Source: Actinoplanes sp. NBRC 103695
GTDB taxonomy: Bacteria; Actinomycetota; Actinomycetes; Mycobacteriales; Micromonosporaceae
NCBI RefSeq assembly: GCF_030269485.1
Contig: NZ_BSTL01000009.1
Coordinates: 124,001-188,000 of the forward strand
Direction: 5' to 3'
DNA: 64,000 bases
Below are positions 1 to 16,495 of the stretch, in pieces. The stretch's first letter is position 1, and each line of letters opens with the position of its first letter. The position numbers and the translations under genes were made by a program. The notes below the pieces were generated by a model. The model was not told the origin of the DNA, did not search any database, and saw nothing but the letters and a program-made list of their open reading frames with translations.

Positions 1-7
1 AGTAGAA

Positions 8-721
8 ATGCAGCGCAGCAAGGCCTACCGCAAGGCAGCCGAGAAGATCGACGTCACCAAGCTCTACGAGCCCGCCGAGGCCATCTCCATCGCCAAGGAG
101 GCGACGAGCACCAAGTTCGACGCCACCGTCGAGGTCGCCATGCGGCTGGGCGTGGACCCGCGTAAGGCCGACCAGATGGTCCGCGGCACGGTCAACCTGC
201 CGCACGGCACCGGCAAGACCGCCCGGGTGATCGTCTTCGCCCAGGGCGCGAAGGCCGAGGAGGCCGTCGCCGCCGGCGCCGACGAGGTCGGCACGGACGA
301 GCTCGTCGCCCGGATCCAGGGTGGCTGGCTGGACTTCGACGCCGCGATCGCGACGCCGGACCAGATGGCCAAGATCGGCCGCATCGCCCGCATCCTCGGC
401 CCCCGCGGCCTGATGCCGAACCCGAAGACCGGCACCGTCACCATGGACGTGACCAAGGCCGTCAACGAGATCAAGGGCGGCAAGATCACCTTCCGGGTGG
501 ACAAGCACTCCAACCTGCACCTGATCATCGGCAAGGCGTCGTTCAGCGCCGAGCAGCTGATCGAGAACTACGCGTCGGTGCTGGACGAGGTCCTGCGTGC
601 CAAGCCGTCCGCGGCCAAGGGCACCTACCTCCGCAAGGTCACCGTCGCCACCACGATGGGCCCGGGCGTCCCGGTCGACCCGAAGGTCGTCAAGGGCCTG
701 CGCGAGTCCGCCGAGTCCTGA
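8..721 (+). CDS. rplA: 50S ribosomal protein L1
   Basis: Binds 23S rRNA at the L1 stalk near the E site and helps release deacylated tRNA; in many bacteria it also represses its own mRNA. The 237-residue product has the usual length and the typical actinobacterial start MQRSKAYRKAAEKID. The L1 signature region with RGLMPNPKTGT is intact near residue 135. The ATG lies 8 bases from the window edge, so the ribosome binding site and the expected upstream partner rplK fall outside. A strong terminator follows directly, closing the operon. Identification is secure. Confidence 0.98.
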   Translation: MQRSKAYRKAAEKIDVTKLYEPAEAISIAKEATSTKFDATVEVAMRLGVDPRKADQMVRGTVNLPHGTGKTARVIVFAQGAKAEEAVAAGADEVGTDELVARIQGGWLDFDAAIATPDQMAKIGRIARILGPRGLMPNPKTGTVTMDVTKAVNEIKGGKITFRVDKHSNLHLIIGKASFSAEQLIENYASVLDEVLRAKPSAAKGTYLRKVTVATTMGPGVPVDPKVVKGLRESAES

Positions 722-735
722 GCGAGTAACTGAGA

Positions 736-768
736 GAAGCCCCCGGAGCCTTCCGGGGGCTTCTTCTT
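736..768 (+). terminator. Terminator after rplA
   Basis: A 12-bp perfect stem (736-747 with 752-763, GAAGCCCCCGGA arm) closes a four-base loop and runs into the pyrimidine tail TTCTTCTTG. This is a classic intrinsic terminator 15 bases after the rplA stop. The next gene starts about 20 bases downstream, so that gene depends on readthrough or on a promoter hidden here. Confidence 0.9.
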
Positions 769-787
769 GTGTGGGAGGCTTCCGGCC

Positions 788-1561
788 GTGCGTTTCGAGG
801 ATGTCTGGTTCCGGTACGCCCGCCGCGCCGACTGGACGCTGTCCGCCGTCGACGTGGCCATCCGTCCCGGCGAAACCGTCGTCGTCCTGGGCCGCAACGG
901 CGCCGGCAAGTCCACGTTGCTGCAGCTCGCCGCCGGTGTCCTGAGCTCGGTCCGGGGTCGCGTCACGGACCGTCCCGACGTGGTCGGCTGGGTGCCCGAG
1001 CGCTTCCCCGCCGACCAGCCGTTCACCGCCGAGCAGTACCTGCGGCGGATGGCCGACATCCGCGGTGGCTCCGGCGTCGACGAGTGGTTCGAGCGCCTGA
1101 AGTTCGCCGAGCACCGGCACACCCGCCTCGCCGACCTCTCCAAGGGCACCGCGCAGAAGGTGGGCGTCGTGCAGGCGCTGCTGCTCCGCCCCGGCCTGCT
1201 GGTCCTGGACGAGCCGTGGGAGGGCCTGGACGCCGTCGCCCGCGAACTGATCCCCGACATCGTCGCCGAGGTCACCGCGGCCGGGGGAGCGGTGCTGGTG
1301 AGCGACCACCGCGGCGAGATCGCCCGGCTGCCCGAGGCGATCCGCTGGACGGTCGCCGACAACACGGTCCGTCCCGGCGACCCCGAGCCGGACGACGGCG
1401 CCACCGACGGCGCCACCGGCGGCGGTTCCGGCGGCGGTTCCGGCGGCGGCGAGGTGATCATCGAGATCGCGGCGCGCCGCTCCGACGCCGACCGCACGAT
1501 GGCCGAGCTGCGAGATTCCGGTCACCGCGTTCTCGGCGTACGCACGGAGCACCAGCGATGA
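788..1561 (+). CDS. ABC transporter ATP-binding protein
   Basis: ATPase subunit of a small two-component ABC exporter, paired with the membrane protein encoded next (ATGA overlap). Walker A GRNGAGKST is at residues 35-43, followed by a variant signature LSKGTAQKV, Walker B LLVLDEP and the switch histidine in VLVSDHRGE. The GTG at 788 is preferred because GGGAGG sits at a good distance upstream; an in-frame TTG at 767 lies in the terminator tail. After the ATPase core comes a natural glycine-serine linker, (GGGS)2-GGG, near residues 210-220, then a charged tail of about 38 residues. The substrate cannot be told. Confidence 0.85.
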   Translation: MRFEDVWFRYARRADWTLSAVDVAIRPGETVVVLGRNGAGKSTLLQLAAGVLSSVRGRVTDRPDVVGWVPERFPADQPFTAEQYLRRMADIRGGSGVDEWFERLKFAEHRHTRLADLSKGTAQKVGVVQALLLRPGLLVLDEPWEGLDAVARELIPDIVAEVTAAGGAVLVSDHRGEIARLPEAIRWTVADNTVRPGDPEPDDGATDGATGGGSGGGSGGGEVIIEIAARRSDADRTMAELRDSGHRVLGVRTEHQR

Positions 1562-2256
1562 CCGCACTGGTACGCATGCGCCTGATCGCCTTCGCCGGCA
1601 GCGGCCGCGTGGTGGCCCCCGCAATCCTGTCCCTGGCCGTCCTCGGCGTCCTCTACGGCGGCGGATCATCCCTGGCCGCCCCCGTATACGGCTACTCCGC
1701 CACCATCTTCTTCCCGGTGCTGGCCTGGCTGGTCAAACTGCTCCTGGACACCGAGCCGGACGTCCAGCGCCGCCTCGCCCGGATAGCCGTGGGCCCCCGC
1801 CGCGAGTCCCTGGCCGGCCTGCTCGCCGCAACCCTGGCCGGCCTGCTCCTGTGCGCCTTCGCGATGGCGGCCCCCCTGCTCGTAGGAGCCATCCGCGGCC
1901 CCGAGCCCGGCACCACCGAGCCCCCGCTGCTGACCGGCATCCTCCTGGGCGCACTCGCGCATCTGCTGGCCCTGGCCGCCGCCCTGGCCCTCGGCGCCCT
2001 CTCCAGCCGCGTCGTAGCCGGCACCCTGTCCAAGGGCCTGATGATCCTGGTAGGCGGCGCCATCCTGGTGATCATCCTGGGCCTGTCCCGCTCCATCGCC
2101 CCGTGGCTGGTGCCCCCGGTCATGGCGACCGCCCGAGCCCTGAACGCCGACACTCTCCCCGACGCCGCCCGCGTAGCCCTGCTCACCGCCTGGACCGCGG
2201 CCTGGTGCCTGATCACCCTGACCGCCTACGCCCGCCTCCGCACCCGCCGAGCCTGA
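1558..2256 (+). CDS. ABC transporter membrane subunit, six-helix
   Basis: A 232-residue membrane protein with six predicted hydrophobic segments, starting MTALVRMRLIAF. Its ATG overlaps the stop of the ATPase gene, so the two are probably translated together and form one transporter, two copies of each subunit per complex. It resembles the integral subunits of ABC-2-like exporters in size and layout, but no motif identifies the substrate. The stop codon lies inside the first copy of a 30-bp tandem repeat. Confidence 0.75.
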   Translation: MTALVRMRLIAFAGSGRVVAPAILSLAVLGVLYGGGSSLAAPVYGYSATIFFPVLAWLVKLLLDTEPDVQRRLARIAVGPRRESLAGLLAATLAGLLLCAFAMAAPLLVGAIRGPEPGTTEPPLLTGILLGALAHLLALAAALALGALSSRVVAGTLSKGLMILVGGAILVIILGLSRSIAPWLVPPVMATARALNADTLPDAARVALLTAWTAAWCLITLTAYARLRTRRA

Positions 2257-2335
2257 CCCGCGCCGCGCCGCGCCGGCCGAGCCTGACCCGCGCCGCGCCG
2301 CGCCGGCCGAGCCTGACCCGCGCCGCGCCGGCCAC
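2251..2335. repeat. 30-bp GC-rich tandem repeat
   Basis: Two identical 30-bp units (2251-2280 and 2281-2310) and a shortened third (2311-2335) follow each other. The first unit contains the stop codon of the permease gene, so each unit holds a copy of GCCTGACCCG. The units are almost purely G and C. They look like slippage products and carry no gene. Confidence 0.85.
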
Positions 2336-2582
2336 GCCCGACCGGCGCCGCGCCGGCCACGCCTGACCGCGCGTCAAGCGCCGGCTGCACCTCAGACCAA
2401 GCGGTCCGCAGAACGAGGTCGTGGTTATCCCCAAGGCAGCGTCTGAGCCGCACCCCTGTGGACAACCAGCGAGCAAAGTCGCATTCGCCCGCTAGGTTCA
2501 GCTCCCACCCAGTGCTGGGGTGGGGGAGGTGGCGGTCGCGCGCGAGGCAAAGATCAACTTCGCTGGACGTTCACGCGGATCG

Positions 2583-2657
2583 GGTTCCGGCCCGCCCGGT
2601 TCCGGCCCGCCCGATTCCGGCTCGCCTGGCTCCGGCCCGGCCGGTTCCGGCCCGCCC
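2583..2657. repeat. 15-bp tandem repeat in the rplJ upstream region
   Basis: Five consecutive 15-bp units (consensus GGTTCCGGCCCGCCC) occupy 2583-2657, three identical and two diverged. The frames across them would encode only low-complexity PAR or GSGPP repeats without support as genes. Apart from this array and the 30-bp repeat, the whole 2257-2862 stretch shows no recognisable gene. Confidence 0.8.
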
Positions 2658-2862
2658 GGGTGCAAGGGAGTCCCGGTGGTCGCGGCACGGGTCGGCGGCG
2701 TCCGGGTGGCATGCAATCCCGCCGGAAGCGGCGACTGCCGAGGTGCCGGCTAAGCCTGGCGATCAGACCGGACTTGCGACGGCCGAGAGGCAGCTCAGCC
2801 CGGCGGTCGCGGCAGGGGCCTGCGCAGTGACGAAGGTCGCGGGCAGGGCGGGAGGTCCGGAT

Positions 2863-2891
2863 TTGGACGGGACAGGCGGGACGCGTACTCT
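2863..2891 (+). promoter_or_regulatory. Promoter of rplJ-rplL
   Basis: TTGGAC (2863-2868) and TACTCT (2886-2891) are separated by 17 bp, an excellent match to the principal vegetative sigma factor consensus of actinobacteria. Transcription would begin near 2898 and give a leader of about 215 nt before rplJ. Confidence 0.7.
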
Positions 2892-3038
2892 TGCCTTCGA
2901 AGTTCCACCCAAAGACCGCTGGTCGCCGCAGCATCCGTCGCGAGACGAGTGCCGCGGTCGAAGGTCCCGCACATGGCGGGCGGCCCGCGCAGGGGAGATC
3001 GGCAGCGACTTTTGAGCGTGCGTAAGCGCGCGAAAGTC

Positions 3039-3070
3039 CGCCCCGTGGCCCTGCGCCCGGGGCGTTTCTC
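3039..3070 (+). promoter_or_regulatory. Attenuator-like hairpin in the rplJ leader
   Basis: CGCCCCG (3039-3045) pairs with CGGGGCG (3058-3064) and is followed by TTTCTC, so the hairpin resembles an intrinsic terminator 45 bases before rplJ. L10 leaders in many bacteria bind the L10-L12 complex and control rplJL expression; a similar role here is inference from position. Confidence 0.5.
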
Positions 3071-3113
3071 ATGTTCGGCGCCGACCAGCGTTTCGAGCAT
3101 CGAGAGGAGGGAC

Positions 3114-3659
3114 ATGGCGGACAAGCCGGTCCGGGCCGACAAGGCCACTGCTGTCGCCGAGCTCACGGAGCAGTTCCGTAGCTCGTCGGCGACGCTGCTC
3201 ACCGAGTACCGCGGCCTGACGGTCGCGGAGATGACGGAGCTGCGGCGCTCACTGGGCGACCAGACCAAGTACTCCGTGTCGAAGAACACGCTCGCGAAGC
3301 GTGCGGCTACCGACGCGGGCATCGAGGGCCTTGACGCGCTGTTCACCGGTCCTACCGCGCTCGCCTTCGTGGACGGTGACCCGGTCGAGGCGGCCAAGGG
3401 CCTTCGTGCCTTCGCCAAGGCCCACCCCGTCCTGGTCATCAAGGGCGGCGTCTTCGAGGGCAAGGCCATTTCGGCCGAAGAGGTCAGCAAGATCGCCGAC
3501 CTCGAGTCCCGTGAGGTGCTGCTGGCCAAGCTGGCCGGCGCCATGAAGGGCAACCTCTCCCAGGCGGCAGCCCTGTTCCAGGCGCCGCTGGCGCAGGTGG
3601 CGCGGCTCGCCGCGGCCCTGCAGGAGAAGCGCGAGAAGGACGGTTCCGCCGAGGGCTGA
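3114..3659 (+). CDS. rplJ: 50S ribosomal protein L10
   Basis: Forms the base of the ribosomal stalk and anchors the L7/L12 dimers on 23S rRNA beside L11. The 181-residue product begins MADKPVRADKATAV and has the usual N-terminal L10 fold followed by a C-terminal helix that binds L12. The ATG at 3114 is chosen because GAGAGGAGGG lies just upstream; longer in-frame starts would read through the leader hairpin. It is followed by rplL after 54 bases in the same transcript. Confidence 0.97.
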   Translation: MADKPVRADKATAVAELTEQFRSSSATLLTEYRGLTVAEMTELRRSLGDQTKYSVSKNTLAKRAATDAGIEGLDALFTGPTALAFVDGDPVEAAKGLRAFAKAHPVLVIKGGVFEGKAISAEEVSKIADLESREVLLAKLAGAMKGNLSQAAALFQAPLAQVARLAAALQEKREKDGSAEG

Positions 3660-3713
3660 GCCCTTCGCGCGGAGTGACTACCACAGACGAGAAACAACGA
3701 AAGGTTGCCAGAC

Positions 3714-4097
3714 ATGGCGAAGCTCAGCACCGACGAGCTGCTCGGCGCGTTCAAGGAAATGACGCTGATCGAGCTCTCGGAGTTCGTGAAGCAGTTCGAA
3801 GAGGTCTTCGAGGTCACCGCTGCCGCTCCGGTCGCCGTCGCGGCTGCCGGCCCGGCCGGTGCCGCCCCCGAGGCCGAGGCCGAGAAGGACTCCTTCGACG
3901 TCGTCCTCGAGGCTGACGGCGGCAAGAAGATCCAGGTCATCAAGGTCGTGCGTGAGCTGACCGGCCTGGGCCTCAAGGAGGCCAAGGACACCGTCGAGGC
4001 TGCCCCCAAGGCGATCCTCGAGGGTGTCAACAAGGAGAAGGCCGAGGAGGCCAAGGCCAAGCTCGAGGGCGAGGGCGCCAAGGTCACCCTCAAGTGA
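3714..4097 (+). CDS. rplL: 50S ribosomal protein L7/L12
   Basis: The multi-copy stalk protein that recruits and stimulates translational GTPases such as EF-G and EF-Tu. The 127 residues show an N-terminal dimerisation part, an alanine/proline-rich hinge near residues 36-58 and the C-terminal domain with GLGLKEAKDTVEAAP. The ATG at 3714 begins MAKLSTDELL; an in-frame ATG three codons upstream would sit too close to the purine-rich CGAAAGG. A terminator follows the stop. Confidence 0.97.
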   Translation: MAKLSTDELLGAFKEMTLIELSEFVKQFEEVFEVTAAAPVAVAAAGPAGAAPEAEAEKDSFDVVLEADGGKKIQVIKVVRELTGLGLKEAKDTVEAAPKAILEGVNKEKAEEAKAKLEGEGAKVTLK

Positions 4098-4114
4098 CCT
4101 GAGTCCTTGACTCT

Positions 4115-4157
4115 CGATGGCGGAGGCCCTTCACGGGGTCTCCGCCATCGTCTTTTC
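4115..4157 (+). terminator. Terminator or attenuator after rplL
   Basis: CGATGGCGGAG (4115-4125) pairs with CTCCGCCATCG (4140-4150), extended inwards by GCCC/GGGT, and is followed by TCTTTT. In many bacteria the rplL-rpoB junction holds a partial terminator that lowers rpoBC expression relative to rplJL. rpoB also has its own candidate promoter about 290 bp further on. Confidence 0.85.
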
Positions 4158-4435
4158 GCAGGTGAATGACCTGGCCATCGAGGGTATGGCAAACCACCGC
4201 AAGATCCTCCAAACGTGCGCTATGGTCGCTATGCCGCGTCCGATGGACGACGGCACGCGGCGCAACCCTTGACTGAGTGTCCGCCGACGGGCACGCTGGC
4301 TATCAGCAAGTTCCGCGCTTGCGACGGCCCACCGATGGGTAACTCGGAGACAACGAGTTCCATCCGGGCACCGACGGACAAAGCTTGTGTTCAGAGCGGC
4401 TCATGGCCAGCTCCGCAGCGTCCTGAGGTTGGGGC

Positions 4436-4464
4436 TGGACAGCGGTTGGCCGAGCGGCTACACT
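4436..4464 (+). promoter_or_regulatory. Promoter of rpoB-rpoC
   Basis: TGGACA (4436-4441), 17 bp, TACACT (4459-4464) is a strong vegetative-type promoter, giving a start near 4471 and a leader of about 140 nt before the rpoB TTG. The 4158-4435 stretch upstream contains no supported gene. Confidence 0.65.
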
Positions 4465-4608
4465 GCTAGTTTGCGCTGCCTTCTGCCTGGATCCCTGCCG
4501 GCATATCCTCTTGGATAGTTGCTGGGGGGTCCATTGGAGTGCACGCAGTCAGTCGCACATTGCAGCTCAAAGCCGCATCAGCAGCACCGGTCCTCGGAAG
4601 GACGCATC

Positions 4609-8049
<3,441 letters not shown>

Positions 8050-8055
8050 CGGAGT

Positions 8056-8089
8056 GCGGCGTCCGGTGCCTGAAAGCCCCGGACGCCGC
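8056..8089 (+). promoter_or_regulatory. Intercistronic hairpin between rpoB and rpoC
   Basis: GCGGCGTCCGG (8056-8066) pairs perfectly with CCGGACGCCGC (8079-8089) across a 12-base loop, 6 bases after the rpoB stop. There is no U-run, so it is not a standard terminator; it may stabilise or mark a processing site in the rpoBC transcript. Confidence 0.55.
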
Positions 8090-8139
8090 CCCGCCGGCCT
8101 GGAATTTATCCGAGCAACGAAACACGAGGGATAGTCCAA

Positions 8140-12036
<3,897 letters not shown>

Positions 12037-12050
12037 GTCTGGTTTTAGGA

Positions 12051-12092
12051 GAGGGCGGTCGCGCGTGCAGCGCGGCCGCCCTCTTCGGCTTT
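12051..12092 (+). terminator. Terminator after rpoC
   Basis: A 14-bp stem (12051-12064 with 12070-12083, one G-U pair) with a five-base loop is followed by TTCGGCTTT. It ends the rpoBC transcript and lies immediately before the next ATG. Confidence 0.88.
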
Positions 12093-12093
12093 A

Positions 12094-12450
12094 ATGGGGT
12101 ACGTGAGTGTCCCCGCCGCCGTGCCCACCCGGCATCCCATGGACCCGGAGCCGGCGTCGTCCACGAAGGCCCGGGCTGTCTTCGCGCTCGGCCTGACGGC
12201 TCTACTGACCGGTCCGATGATCGGTGGCGTGATTCCGGCCACTGTGGCGCTTCTCCTGGCCCGTCAGACGCATCGTCAGCAGTTCGCTGCGGCCGGCTAT
12301 CTGACAGGCAACAAATGGGTACGCCGCGGCCGCAAACTGGCCTGGGCGGGCATCGTGCTGGCCGTGACGGCCCTGGTGGTGGCGGGCATCGCCGGGCTGC
12401 TGCACCTGGCCGGCCCCGGCGGCCAGGACTTCGACACCAATACCGACTGA
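12094..12450 (+). CDS. Small membrane protein, DUF4190-like
   Basis: A 118-residue protein of unknown role. It has two hydrophobic segments, near residues 27-54 (ALGLTALLTGPMIGGVIPAT) and 83-106, separated by a basic stretch with RQTHRQQF, which resembles the DUF4190 layout seen in many small actinobacterial membrane proteins. The start is uncertain: ATG 12094 lies at the end of the rpoC terminator and GTG 12103 is an alternative. The next gene is related in layout, suggesting a small local family. Confidence 0.6.
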   Translation: MGYVSVPAAVPTRHPMDPEPASSTKARAVFALGLTALLTGPMIGGVIPATVALLLARQTHRQQFAAAGYLTGNKWVRRGRKLAWAGIVLAVTALVVAGIAGLLHLAGPGGQDFDTNTD

Positions 12451-12526
12451 GCTGAGTCGGCCGGCTCAGCTTCGCTCGGCGAACACCGGGCTGCGGCTTC
12501 TCACGTTCGAGTGACAAGCTTGGGGT

Positions 12527-12985
12527 ATGACCTACCCCGGCCACCCCCCGCCGCAGGCTCCGCCGCCGCCTCCTGAGGACGGTCGCTGGCGCCCGGCCCG
12601 CGTGGACCAGGTCGGCGGCACGGAGTACGGACTGGTCCAGATCCAGGTCCCCCCGGTCGTCTCCGGGCTGGCGACCGGAGCGATGATCGCCGGCATCGGC
12701 TCGATCCTGGTCTCGTTCCTCGTCCTGTGCTTCGGCTCGGCCGGCGCCTCCGCGGGCTGGGGCGGCCTGGTGGCCGGGGCATTCACCCTCCTGGCCGTGC
12801 TGATCGGCGGCGGCGCGGTGGCCGTCGGGCTCACCGCCAACCGGCAGATCCGCAGGTCGGGGCGCGACGGCATGCTCCGTTTCGTCGGCCGGGGCCAGGC
12901 GATCGCGGGCATCGTCTGTGGCTCGACGGGCGCGGGAATAGCCCTGCTCTCCCTGCTGTTTGCCCTCTTGGTGCAAGCGTCCTGA
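12527..12985 (+). CDS. DUF4190-type membrane protein with proline-rich N-terminus
   Basis: A 152-residue protein with a cytoplasmic-type N-terminal stretch rich in proline (MTYPGHPPPQAPPPPPEDG), then three hydrophobic segments at about residues 46-68, 74-102 and 125-150, interrupted by the charged NRQIRRSGRDG. This is the common actinobacterial arrangement of DUF4190 proteins, whose function is unknown. No partner gene points to a role; it lies between the rpoBC and str operons. Confidence 0.7.
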   Translation: MTYPGHPPPQAPPPPPEDGRWRPARVDQVGGTEYGLVQIQVPPVVSGLATGAMIAGIGSILVSFLVLCFGSAGASAGWGGLVAGAFTLLAVLIGGGAVAVGLTANRQIRRSGRDGMLRFVGRGQAIAGIVCGSTGAGIALLSLLFALLVQAS

Positions 12986-13063
12986 CGGTGCCGACTCGTG
13001 GATCCGAGCCACCCGGTACACTTGACCGTGCGGAGATATCCATCGTGGCTGGCGGGGCTCGTT

Positions 13064-13092
13064 TTGACCGTTGCGCCTGTGGTGGGTAATCT
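13064..13092 (+). promoter_or_regulatory. Promoter of the str operon
   Basis: TTGACC (13064-13069), 17 bp, TAATCT (13087-13092): nearly consensus for the main sigma factor. Transcription would start near 13099, giving a leader of about 250 nt before rpsL. A hairpin with an 8-bp stem (13102-13109 with 13114-13121) begins the leader. Confidence 0.75.
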
Positions 13093-13242
13093 TCCTCCTC
13101 GTGCCTGGGCTTGCCCGGGCAAGTCGTGCGTGCGCCCTGAGTCGTAGGCAAGACCGGGGCAGCAGCATGACTCGGGCGCAGGCCCGACAAAGACAAGAAC
13201 TGTCGCGCGTTGTAACGGCGTGCGACAGGACCGTGAGCCGGA

Positions 13243-13269
13243 CGACACGCCCGACCGCGGGTGCCGGAC
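13243..13269 (+). promoter_or_regulatory. Conserved 27-nt leader element before rpsL
   Basis: The core CGACACGCCCGACCGCGGG ends 82 bases before the rpsL start. It matches the element before rpsJ (17878-17904) at 24 of 27 positions, and a looser copy lies before infA (31514-31540). All sit upstream of translation genes. It is probably an RNA-level or translational control site; the mechanism is unknown to me. Confidence 0.6.
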
Positions 13270-13351
13270 GATCCCCCGGGTCGTTCGACACATGAGGCAT
13301 TCGAAGACGGTGCGGCCGTTTGAAAGCGGCCGAAGGGAGCGGAGAAACCCG

Positions 13352-13726
13352 GTGCCCACGATCCAGCAGCTGGTCCGAAAGGGCCGACAGGCGAAGACGA
13401 GCAAGACCAAGACGCCGGCGCTGAAGGGAAGCCCTCAGCGGCGAGGCGTGTGCACGCGCGTCTACACCACTACCCCCAAGAAGCCGAACTCTGCGCTGCG
13501 CAAGGTCGCTCGTGTGAAGCTCAGCAGCCAGATCGAGGTGACGGCGTACATCCCGGGCGTCGGCCACAACCTGCAGGAGCACTCGATCGTGCTCGTGCGC
13601 GGCGGTCGTGTGAAGGACCTTCCGGGCGTCCGCTACAAGATCGTCCGCGGTTCGCTGGACACCCAGGGTGTCCGCAACCGCAAGCAGGCCCGCAGCCGTT
13701 ACGGCGCGAAGAAGGAGAAGAGCTGA
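13352..13726 (+). CDS. rpsL: 30S ribosomal protein S12
   Basis: Decoding-centre protein that contacts helices 18 and 44 of 16S rRNA and governs accuracy. The 124-residue product begins at GTG 13352 (MPTIQQLVRKGRQ) behind GGGAGCGGAG. K43 in TPKKPNS and K88 in GGRVKDLPGV are unchanged, so streptomycin sensitivity is expected at this locus. First gene of the str operon; rpsG follows after one base. Confidence 0.98.
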   Translation: MPTIQQLVRKGRQAKTSKTKTPALKGSPQRRGVCTRVYTTTPKKPNSALRKVARVKLSSQIEVTAYIPGVGHNLQEHSIVLVRGGRVKDLPGVRYKIVRGSLDTQGVRNRKQARSRYGAKKEKS

Positions 13727-13727
13727 C

Positions 13728-14198
13728 ATGCCCCGTAAAGGCCCCGCTCCGCGCCACCCGGTGGTCGCCGATCCGGTCTACAACTCACCGCTGGTCACCC
13801 AGCTGGTGAACAAGATCCTGGTCGGTGGCAAGCGTGCGCTTGCCGAGCGCATCGTCTACGGCGCCCTCGAGGGCTGCCGCGAGAAGAACAGCACCGACCC
13901 CGTGGTGACGCTCAAGCGCGCGATGGACAACGTCAAGCCGACCCTCGAGGTCCGCAGCCGCCGTGTCGGTGGCGCGACCTACCAGGTGCCGGTCGAGGTT
14001 CGCACGCCGCGGCAGACCACCCTGGGCCTGCGCTGGCTGGTGCAGTACTCCAAGGCCCGTCGCGAGAAGACCATGATCGAGCGCCTGCAGAACGAGCTGC
14101 TGGACGCCAGCAACGGCCTCGGTGCCGCGGTCAAGCGTCGCGAGGACACCCACAAGATGGCGGAGTCCAACAAGGCCTTCGCGCACTACCGGTGGTAG
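13728..14198 (+). CDS. rpsG: 30S ribosomal protein S7
   Basis: Nucleates assembly of the 30S head and lies at the tRNA exit site. The 156-residue product starting MPRKGPAPRHPVV has the standard length and contains the conserved YQVPVEVRTPRQ loop. The ATG is one base after the rpsL stop and uses GAAGGAGAAGAG at the end of rpsL, so the two are likely coupled. Confidence 0.98.
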   Translation: MPRKGPAPRHPVVADPVYNSPLVTQLVNKILVGGKRALAERIVYGALEGCREKNSTDPVVTLKRAMDNVKPTLEVRSRRVGGATYQVPVEVRTPRQTTLGLRWLVQYSKARREKTMIERLQNELLDASNGLGAAVKRREDTHKMAESNKAFAHYRW

Positions 14199-14240
14199 TC
14201 AACCACCACCTGACGACGACGAAGACGAAGAGGGATTGAA

Positions 14241-16337
<2,097 letters not shown>

Positions 16338-16349
16338 TCGTTGATCACC

Positions 16350-16408
16350 GTGTGGCCCTCCCATGAGGGCCGCACGGCGGCCCAAGTTCTGACCCGCCAT
16401 CCGGCGGG
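16350..16408 (+). promoter_or_regulatory. Overlapping hairpins between fusA and tuf
   Basis: GCCCTC-CCAT-GAGGGC (about 16355-16370) and GGGCCGC-ACG-GCGGCCC (16367-16383) share the bases 16367-16370, so only one can form at a time. A third hairpin, CCCGCC-ATCC-GGCGGG, lies at 16393-16408. No U-run follows. The arrangement could tune readthrough into tuf; this is inference. Confidence 0.45.
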
Positions 16409-16495
16409 CCGGGACGTGACGGCCGCGAGTTCAGCCGTTCCCGATGGCAAGTCGGGTCGGGAGAAAGAAAAGACCCAGTCCACAGGAGGACACCA

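Noticed and set aside
2458..3015. A 185-codon frame upstream of rplJ
   Set aside because: It runs through the 15-bp repeats and the rplJ promoter and encodes PARPVPARP-type repeats; no ribosome binding site.
4215..4469. An 84-codon frame between rplL and rpoB
   Set aside because: Codon use is unlike the neighbours, no ribosome binding site is visible, and it covers the rpoB promoter.
12451..12470. Palindrome GCTGAGTCGG/CCGGCTCAGC as a terminator
   Set aside because: The arms leave almost no loop and there is no U-run.
13017..13022. TACACT as the -10 of the str promoter
   Set aside because: No matching -35 precedes it; the TTGACC-TAATCT pair 70 bases further on is far better.
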